Positions 56,834 through 64,000 of a stretch of 64,000 nucleotides of DNA are shown piece after piece. Below the pieces are notes generated by a model that worked only from the letters and a program-made list of their open reading frames with translations, did no database searches and was not told the DNA's origin. The stretch comes from Vigna angularis. Its lineage: Eukaryota > Streptophyta > Magnoliopsida > Fabales > Fabaceae. The translations under genes were made by a program, and so were the position numbers. The stretch spans positions 47,465,630 through 47,529,629 of the forward strand of contig NC_068970.1 in NCBI RefSeq assembly GCF_016808095.1, read 5' to 3'. Within the stretch, counting starts at the first letter, position 1, and each line of letters begins with the position of its first letter.

Positions 56834-58300
56834 TGGCTTCGACCCCTGACATTGGTTCCTCCAACAAGGTATGTACTTCATTCATTTTAGGTATTCATTG
56901 TGTTTTTGTTGGTTATATTGAAGCTTTGTCTTTATGGGTTGTGGGTTTTTATGGGTTCTGTGTTTTATCGCGACTTAATACATGAAAAAAATATTTATTT
57001 TCAGATGCAGTTGTTTGTTCGACATTCAATGAAAACCAAGTTTATTGGTGGTTTGAAGAAATGTTGACTGACAAACAGAAGGCTAGTATTTCACAAACTC
57101 CATTTCAATGGTTTTTAGAACTAAATGATGACATTAAGCTTGGTAGGAATATTCTGAGCGATTTATTAGAAAGGTGGGATGATGAGAGGGGTGGTTTTTG
57201 GTTTGGAGAAAAATTTGTGGAATTAAAGGAAGTAGATGTTACGTTAAGCTTAGGGCTGGGTTTAGTTGGTGAGCCGATTATGTTGAATGAAAAAACACTT
57301 GAAAAAAGTGATTGTCGGAAGTACTTTGCAAAAGGTAATGGAAAATATGAATTGCAAGTTATATATGAATTTATTTTGAAAAAACACAAGAAGTTGCCTT
57401 CAGTAGATGTTTGTAGGCTATACATTTTGGTAGGAATTTCTGAGATATTGTTACCAATCGTACCAAAACAATATTCCCAATTTTGTTTGAAAAAGTTGAT
57501 AAAATAAATGATTTGGGTAGGTTTTGTTGGGGTCGTATAGTATACCAATATCTACTTAGTAGTTTCAACAAAGCTTGTACAACTTGGAATAGAGGAAAAG
57601 GTGCAAGGACTATGTATGTGGAAGGTTGTGTGTACGTGTTCCAAGTAAATCTTTTATATGGATTGTTTCATTCCTTGAAATGTTTGAATTCATAAATGTA
57701 TAATGTTTTAGTGAGCATTTTATGTATACTAATTATGGTGTGTAATGTATTTCAGGTTTGGTTTTGTGATCGTTTCGTTCCTTCTAATAATTTAGTTCAT
57801 AAATACCCTAGAATTTTGCATTGGATTAATGTGAATGTAGGTGACAATTTCATAAAATCTACAATGGAGTCGGGTGTGGTATGTAATCAGTGGTTTTATT
57901 AACATATTTGATTTAATGATTTAATGATTTAATTTATACAATTATGTTTTTAATGAATTTGCATACGCTTGATGATTATGGTGCATCAATGACAGAAATG
58001 AGTCAGCCATTTGTGAGAGCATCATTTAGTCCAGCTGGAGAGGAAGAAAGGAAGAAAGCACATTCAAGGTCAGCAACCAATAAAAAACAGAAAAAAGATA
58101 TTGATGATGGTTTAGATGGTGTTTTAGAGGAACAAGTAGTTGAAATTAAAGCACTTGAAAAAGAGTTTGAAGCATTGAAGACTAAGTTGCTTGAGGAGAA
58201 AAATAAATATTATGGTGGTTACAGTACCCCATGTAACCAACATGAGAATTGCAACAACTTTGGATGTAGGGAGAAGATTGCAGCAATGAAATTGTTATGA
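56834..58300 (+). pseudogene. Transposon-associated plant gene, uncharacterised (frame broken)
   Basis: Exon-like pieces: 56834-56868 (MASTPDIGSSNK, then gtatgt); 57005-57643 (WFLELNDDIKLGRNILSDLLERW and FVELKEVDVTLSLGLGLVGEP, then after a frame change near 57475 KINDLGRFCWGRIVYQYLL and MYVEGCVYVFQ); 57757-57880 (VWFCDRFVPSNN, RILHWINVNVG); and 57944-58300, a Lys/Glu coiled coil ending CNNFGCREKIAAM. The layout and phrases such as LGRF-WG--VY-YL recall DUF1985 or plant-mobile-domain proteins found beside plant transposons, but I am not sure of the family. The first two exons also join out of frame. Likely a decayed element gene. Confidence 0.5.
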
Positions 58301-58689
58301 AGTATTACATGCACCGAAAGCGATTCAAAAGTGCAGTTTGTAAAACTTCGTACACCAGATATAGTCCCAAACTTTAATTATGGATAGTTGTATTACTGTA
58401 GTATTTTGTAGAACTTTAATTATGGAACTTATTTGTATTTGAAACAAAGATTTGGTTTGTTAATAAAGAAAGTGGTTGTTAGCAAATGCTTATTTGAATT
58501 GTTATTGTAATATTCATTCCATTTATTGATTGGTAGTGTTGTTTAATTTTCATCCTTAGTTGTTCTTAACAAATGTCCAGTTATGTCCATTTCTATGACC
58601 CCTATATGTAGGGAAGACCCATTAAGGGTGTTTGTAAGTTGACAGCTGAATTGATGAACAATTTTGACAGAGCTGAAGCGGTTGTAATC
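58301..58689. other. Spacer and 3' flank
   Basis: AT-rich, no gene. AATAAAG near 58461 could be a polyadenylation signal for the preceding gene. Confidence 0.4.
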
Positions 58690-60440
58690 GATTACAGAGA
58701 AGTTGTAATTGTTTACCTATTTGATAAATTGTTTTTGTACCAAAACCTCATGAGTGCTACAAAGCCTAGCTTAATCGCTCCCTGGGAGCCCTTTACAGTG
58801 TGTTAATGCAAGTGTAATCACTAACATGGGCCTGGTAATCGCTTACCATTGAAAAAATGGCCTTTTGTACCAAAATTTAAGGGGTGCTACCCAGTCTAAG
58901 CTGAACAACTTCCCACTGTCTGCAGGAGTGTGTTTTGAGTGTTTTGTGAATTGGTTAACCAAGTTGGGCATGGATGAAGGTGTGCAGAAGAAGGATTTTG
59001 AAGTTAGGTGAGTCCTTTGTTGATGGAAGACCAAGTACATGTGATCTTGGGTTGATGGGGGAGGCCATTGACCATGGACAGCCTTTGACATGCAGTTGTA
59101 ATCGCTTACATGTGTTGGTTATCGCTTACAATTGGAAAAATGCCATTTTTTACCAAAAGTTGACTAGTGCTACCCAGTTTCGGCTGAAGAACTCCCCACT
59201 GTGTGTAGGACTATGTTTTCAATTATTTTTGAAGTGGTTAACCATGGATGAAGGTGTGGAAAAGAAGGATTTTCAAGTTAGGTGAGTCCTTTGTTGATGG
59301 AAGACCAAGTACAGGTGATCCTGGGTTGATGGGGGAGGCCATCGACTATGGACAACCTTAGACATGCAGCTGTAATCGCTTACATGTGATGGCAATCGCT
59401 TACAATTGCAAAAATGACATTTTGTACCAAACGTTGACTACTGCTGCCCATTATTCACTGAACAACTCCCCAATGTCTGCAGGACCGTGTTTTTTGTTTT
59501 TTTTAAGTGGTTAACCATGGTTGAAGGTGTCCAAGAGAAGGATTTTCAAGTTAGGTCAGTGTTAGTTGTTGATGGAAGACCAAGTACAGGTGATCCTGGG
59601 TGGATGGGGGATGCCCTTCACCATGGACAAGGTTTGACATGCAGATGTAATCGCTTACATGTGTTGGTAATCGCTTACAATTGGAAAATTGGAATTTTGT
59701 ACCAAAAGTTGACTACTGCTACCCAGTATTTCCTGAACAACTCCCCACTGTCAGCAGAACTGTGTTTTCATTTATTTTTTTTGAAGTGGTTAGCCATGGA
59801 TGAATGATTGGAAAAGAAGGATTTTCAAGTTAGGTCAGTGTCAGTTGTTGATGGAAGACCAAGTAGAGGTGATCCTGGGTTGATGGGGGAGGCCCTTCAC
59901 CATGGACAAGGTTTGACATGCAGATGTAATCGCTTACATGTGTTGGTAATCGCTTACAATTGGAAAAATGATATTTTGTACCAAAAGTTGACTACTGCTA
60001 CCCAGTATTGCCTGAACAACTCCCCACTCTCTGCAGGACTGTGTTTTAATTTTTTTTTGAAGTGGTTAACCATGGATGAAGGTGTGGAAAAGAAGGATTT
60101 TCAAGTTAGGTCAGTGTCAGTTGTTGATGGAAGACCAAGTACAGGTGATCACAGTGTCAGTCTCGGTATTTGTATTTTGGGGAGTGGATTTTGGTCTTGC
60201 ATCTGTTCGTCATTTTTTGGTGTGTCTTGCTTTTGGGTTGTCACTTACGTTGGTTATTTGTACCAACAAATATTAATTTTGTTTTGCAGTTGTTTGTTCG
60301 TCATCATTGACACAAGACTGATGTTGTTGTAATCGATTACAGGGAGCTGGTAATCGCTTACCAGTAGAAAAATCTCCTTTTGTACCGAAAGTTGAAGAGT
60401 GCTACCCAAACGTGGCTTAAGCACTCCCCAGGAATATTTT
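58690..60440 (+). repeat. Tandem array of about 276 bp with paired GTAATCGCTTAC motifs
   Basis: Units start at GTGGTTAACCATGGATGAAGG at about 58949, 59232, 59505, 59784 and 60060, with divergent partial units at both ends. The last three full spacings are 273, 279 and 276 bp. Each unit carries two GTAATCGCTTAC-type near-palindromes, TTTTGTACCAAAAGTTGACTA, and AACTCCCCACTGTCTGCAGGA. One frame stays largely open across units (KKDFQVRSVSVVDGRPS). Confidence 0.85.
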
Positions 60441-60591
60441 GGATTCGTTATGACTGTCTTTTGAAGGTTTTGTGGATGCATCATTAATGGAACACTTCAA
60501 GTTGGAATACTTCAATATTAAACAAATATAAACAAAATAATGAAGGGTATTGAGTAATGAAAAATGACTTTGGGGACACAAAATCAACTTT

Positions 60592-60760
60592 GGGGAACAA
60601 TGTTCATCTAGCTGGGGAGTACAGTTGAAGTTTCTGTACAAATTACACTTTTTCCTGTAGTAATCGATTACAAGACCCCTGTAATCGATTACCAAAGGAA
60701 AAAGGGTAATTTGTACAGAAACTTCAACTGTACTCCCGAGCTAGATGAACAATGCTCCCC
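60592..60760. repeat. Long perfect-like hairpin, 65-bp arms
   Basis: Left arm 60592-60656 (GGGGAACAATGTTCATCTAG...) pairs with 60697-60760 with about five mismatches. The loop carries two more GTAATCGATTAC palindromes. It lies between the tandem array and the captured kinase gene. Confidence 0.88.
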
Positions 60761-60968
60761 ATTCTCTATTTTTGTTGAATTTTTCCTTTTTTGAGATGGG
60801 TGAGTGACTTCAATGTTATTGGGTGTACTCCCTGCACTAATATATTATCAGTACATATTACCCAACATTTATAATCATAATCTTTTGTTTACAAAAAACA
60901 TGTACAAGGCTCATACAATGTAAATATCTAGGCAACTAATAAACATATAATTGAAAACCTATAAAATC
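60761..60968. other. AT-rich spacer with part of a direct repeat
   Basis: Positions 60943-60970 repeat 60979-61006 (ATATAATTGAAAACCTATAAAATC), a direct duplication spanning the end of the neighbouring reading frame. Confidence 0.6.
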
Positions 60969-62632
60969 CTAAGTGTTGCAACATATAATTGAAAACCTAT
61001 AAAATCTAGGAGGTGAACCTTTAGCTAGTGAAATTGCTTCTCTAACACTTTTGCTCAAGTTCACATCAATTTTACAGTTAAGCATTCCTAGTATAGGATC
61101 TTCATCCAACTTTGAGAATTTCTGAAGCAAAGCTTCATATGCAGTTGCCAAAGTCTTGTCGCTGGATCTCTGCACGTTGTCTTCATGCTTTGAGAAATCA
61201 CCATCCATGCAAATCACATTCGCAATCCATGGCTGAAAATATGAACTCTTGGATGACATGCTAAGCTTTTCGCTCTCGGAGTCAGACTCAATATCCTCTA
61301 GGTTTGTCAGTCCCTCGTGGACGAAGGTGAAACCTCTCCTTTGTCTCTCATAGTTGTCAGAGTGAAAAAATGGGGAAGTAGCAGGATCTGAGCTTGATAT
61401 TGATGATGTTCCAACATCAGTTGCAGTCAATGGTGGTGACCCTTGTTCAGGACTACTAGCAGGAGTAACAGCTGGACCTCTGATTATACCTCCATGTCCA
61501 GTGTTCTCTTTCAAGTTTCTTCTGAGTTTCAATGGACAACCCATGTTCAGTTCCATCTTAGGTGAACTATTCAAATTCAAGCGCAGAATCTTTGGCCTAG
61601 ACCGCTTCATCATTACAATATTGCAATGCAGCTGCTCCATGCAATATTTCTTTTCATGCTTCAACTTTCTGCAAATAGACAATCATCTTCGGTGTATGAG
61701 TAATTGGGAAAACTTCACAGATGTATCAAGCAACAACGCAGCCTTTAACAAAGAAAGTTAAAAATTACTTGTCCAATATAACCCAGCTTGACTCAACTCT
61801 CTTGGCCTCAGCGGCCACACCTCCACATGAAGAACCAGAAAGAATCTTCACTCTGATCTTTATCTGTGTAAATTGTTTGACAGTTTAGGAAAACCGAACA
61901 CTAGACATAAAGAAAGCAAGAAAGAATATGCATATATGGAAGCTATTACAATGTTATGTATGTCCCAACCTTCTCTGGATCGTAAAAATCATGGAGTTGA
62001 AGCACTAACTGAGAACAGGATTTTGTTATAACTACTTTCTGATCTGAAGCAGTTCCTAAACTGGATCTCCAATTACTGGAGGCACAGTCAGTGGTAAATC
62101 TTGAAAATGCCCATACCCTCTTGCCTGCAAATGCAGAAATTGTAGTCAGTTACGAACCTCGATACAAGAATGAGTAAAACAGGTTTCTGGATTGTTCAGA
62201 TCTCTAGCAACGTCGAGGTCCTAAAGCCTTACATATTTGAAGGTTCAAAACAGAATTGCGTAGAATGTGCCAACCAGTGCCTCATTCTCTGTATTCATCT
62301 TCTAGTTTACTTTTTCTTTAACTCAGTTTTATAAAGCCATTAATGTGAAACTAAACTGAGTAATGTAACTAAGAAAGAGCCAAACCAATCATATATAAAT
62401 TAAAAGGAAAAAAAGAGAGAGAGAATGAAGAAAAGTAAGCAATACTTGAAGAAAGAGCCGGAATGACCACCAACAGCTTAATGCAATCCCCTGGTTGAAC
62501 AACATGAGTCAAAGCCCACACCAGAGCAGTCCTTGAGATATCTCTGGAAGCTTTAACTGCAACCACAACCACTTTCCCGGTGGTTTCTGAGGTGCCCATC
62601 TCTTCTTCATGACGACCCTTTTGGCTGCTCAT
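60969..62632 (-). CDS. Captured receptor-like kinase gene, USP-like N-terminal part only
   Basis: Four minus-strand exons: 62632-62446, 62124-61970, 61863-61769 and 61668-60969. All junctions have GT/AG ends and total 1,137 nt, giving 378 residues without an internal stop. The start (VVVVAVKASRDISRTALVWALTHVVQPGDCIKLLVV) is a universal-stress-protein-like fold. SSCGGVAAEAKRVESSWVILDKKLKHEKKYCMEQL and MMKRSRPKILRLNL follow, as in plant kinases annotated as inactive protein kinase SELMODRAFT_444075-like. A Ser-rich linker follows. Homology ends at EAISLAKGSPPR just before the usual kinase domain, then a 12-residue foreign tail. Function as a protein is unknown. It could make a decoy-like fragment or only an RNA. 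Confidence 0.82.
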
Positions 62633-62960
62633 CTCAAATTCTCAACTTGGTAGGAGAATCAACCACCAAAAGCCATCTGAAACGCTGAATCAGCCAAAAT
62701 ATTGCAACTTTGCAGCGATGAACAGTGACAACAAACACCCTCGGAAACCAAGGTCTTCTTCTTTTGTGTTACCCAGAAACGAAAAAGTAGAAGGCCACAC
62801 GACTTCCTCCGGAGACAACGGTGGATCCAAGCAACGAACGAACAACAGTGAATAAACACAGTACTTCGGTGGCGGAGATTCGAATGAGGAATGTCAAAGG
62901 CGGTGAGAGAGTTTCGAAGAGAGGAATAGGTTTTTCTTCTGAGTATTGTTTCAAAAAGTG
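62633..62960 (-). promoter_or_regulatory. Leader of the captured kinase gene
   Basis: Upstream of the ATG the minus strand has a leader interrupted by possible splice sites (CCTACCAAG|TTGAGAATTTGAG before ATGAGC) and pyrimidine-rich text. No TATA box is certain. It reaches to within about 150 bases of the MULE end, so some of the source gene's 5' region came along. Confidence 0.4.
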
Positions 62961-63124
62961 AAAAGTACCAAAATGTTTCTGAACCATCTTTCCAAAGATG
63001 CCCTCGAAGACAAAATGAAACTTTTAAAAAAATTTGATAAAAACAACCAATGATAATGTCACACGTATCGTTGTTAAATTATTGTCAAAAATCTGTTGTC
63101 GAATAAACCTTTTCCATTACATAT
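62961..63124. repeat. Right TIR and target duplication of MULE #2
   Basis: Inverted match to 56360-56460; ATTACATAT at 63116-63124. Confidence 0.8.
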
Positions 63125-63667
63125 AGCAGTAGAAACCACGAAAGTTTGTTGAAACACCGAAAGAGCATCCCTCAGGTCCTCCGAAACCCTCGGGATTCCT
63201 CCCCGGTACTCCCTCCCATCGTCGGAGGACTCGCCGGAGCTCCGAACGGAGTTTCCGGAGTCCGTCCTCGGCTTACCGGTCACCTTCCGAACCGCCACTC
63301 CCTGCGGCTTCCCGGTTTTCGTGTCTGTCTTCAGCACTAGACCCCATTCCGCAGCGCGCTTCGCGGCATTTCCGACCTCCGCCTGAGGCCCACCGAGCAC
63401 CGCAGCGAGTGTTTGTGATGGAAGCGGCGGAGTGGAGTCCTTTAGCGCCATCCACGACGTGGCTGTGACTTCATCGGGACCGTCGTCTTGCTGCTGCTCC
63501 TGTGGCTCCTCGGTGCATGACTCCATCCACGTCTTCCACGTGGATTGAGTGCGCAATGGCGAGTTGACCGGCTTCTCGTTGGAGTAAGAAGACGAAGGGT
63601 TGAACACTTCGAGCGAGGCACGTTGGTCTCTGGGAAATGCCTCCATTCTTCTCCTCATCAGGGGCAA
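63125..63667 (-). pseudogene. PHOT1: Phototropin-1-like first coding exon (truncated)
   Basis: Minus-strand frame, likely start at 63646 (MEAFPRDQRASLEVFNPSS). Hallmarks in order: SLEVFNPS, TSWMALKDSTPP, SQTLAAVLG, AAEWGLVLKTDTKTGKPQGV, a Ser-rich linker (NSVRSSGESSDDG), GIPRVSEDLRDALSVFQQTFVVS. This is the N-terminal extension of plant phototropin 1, the blue-light receptor kinase of the plasma membrane. It ends at the first residues of LOV1. At 63124 the MULE begins, and no LOV or kinase sequence appears on its other side. So this is either a gene truncated at this locus or a duplicated 5' fragment. An acceptor (TTGTTACAG) near 63750 suggests a leader intron. Confidence 0.85.
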
Positions 63668-64000
63668 TGTGAGTGTTTGTCCATTTTGCTCCCACTTTTC
63701 ATGGTCTTTCCATACATGACTTCACATCACGTGTCATAGCTCCACAACTGTAACAAGAAGATTGGAGTGGTCCATAAATAAATTCAGAGACAAGCCTGGT
63801 TGTCAAATAGTTTATGGGATTTCAAAGATAGTATTTAAAAAACATGTCTTAATATCAAAACATATCAAATAACATATTCACTTACTCATAAGTAATGAAG
63901 TTATAAGGTAAAAACATAATTAACTAAGTCATATGTTATGCTATATACAGTCCAACTTACAGCCATTATCATGTAGTTTAAATAACACTACAAAAACTAA
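63668..64000 (-). other. Upstream region of the phototropin-like exon
   Basis: Minus-strand leader with GACACGTGATGTGAAG (a CACGTG box) near 63730 and a possible intron acceptor near 63752. The promoter itself would lie beyond the window. Confidence 0.4.

Larger units (their letters stand above)
56360..63115. mobile_element. MULE #2 (Pack-MULE) carrying a captured receptor-like kinase 5' part
   Basis: 6.76 kb, with similar inverted ends and a perfect 9-bp duplication ATTACATAT. No MURA transposase is visible. Inside are a broken plus-strand gene (56834-58300), a tandem array (58690-60440), a 169-bp hairpin (60592-60760) and a minus-strand four-exon gene fragment (62632-60969) with its own leader near the right end. 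It sits immediately after the phototropin-like exon at 63125. Confidence 0.78.

Overview
This is a plant nuclear window, most likely from a legume of the Phaseoleae type. It is AT-rich, has introns with U-rich splice sites, and is built almost entirely of nested transposable elements with gene fragments trapped inside them. I see no bacterial-type gene, no rRNA or tRNA gene and no CRISPR array. The species call rests on the captured plant gene fragments and on the style of the elements; it is an inference.

Layout, left to right. (1) 1-15023: an old, broken Ty1/copia element on the minus strand. A partial LTR of another retroelement cuts it at 513. A CACTA (En/Spm-like) element at 1920-13128 cuts its protease/integrase junction. 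The CACTA element carries fragments of a MAP65-like gene and a PRMT10-like methyltransferase gene, and was itself hit by a young, nearly intact copia element (6073-11064). (2) 15024-16714: AT-rich spacer holding the first of three copies of a dispersed repeat. (3) 16724-43983: a Mutator-like element (MULE) with matching ends and a 9-bp target duplication. It encodes a MURA-type transposase fused to an OTU-like protease domain (plus strand) and a plant mobile domain (MAIN-like) gene (minus strand). The transposase is interrupted by a 1.17-kb CACTA-type foldback element and then by an 18.8-kb LTR-internal-LTR-internal-LTR retrotransposon dimer with a 5-bp target duplication.

The dimer (21324-40164) is the most striking part. 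It is a very young non-autonomous element with 2.5-kb LTRs and a tRNA-Asp primer site. It has a gag-like gene but no pol. On the opposite strand it carries a compact gene with TATA box, leader exon, two introns and a WUSCHEL-type (WOX) homeodomain. Both internal copies keep this gene intact.

(4) 43984-56350: AT-rich intergenic DNA with degraded gypsy gag pieces, a MITE, the other two dispersed-repeat copies, and a gypsy LTR whose gag body is inverted relative to its leader. (5) 56360-63115: a second MULE with clear terminal inverted repeats and a perfect 9-bp duplication. It carries a broken transposon-associated gene, a tandem array of about 276 bp, a 169-bp hairpin and a captured, splice-competent four-exon gene for the N-terminal USP-like part of a receptor-like kinase whose kinase domain is missing. 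(6) 63116-64000: the first coding exon of a phototropin-1-like gene, ending where this MULE sits.

Order of events inferred from nesting: copia #1, then its CACTA, then copia #2; separately the MULE, then the foldback CACTA and finally the retrotransposon dimer, which is the youngest feature.
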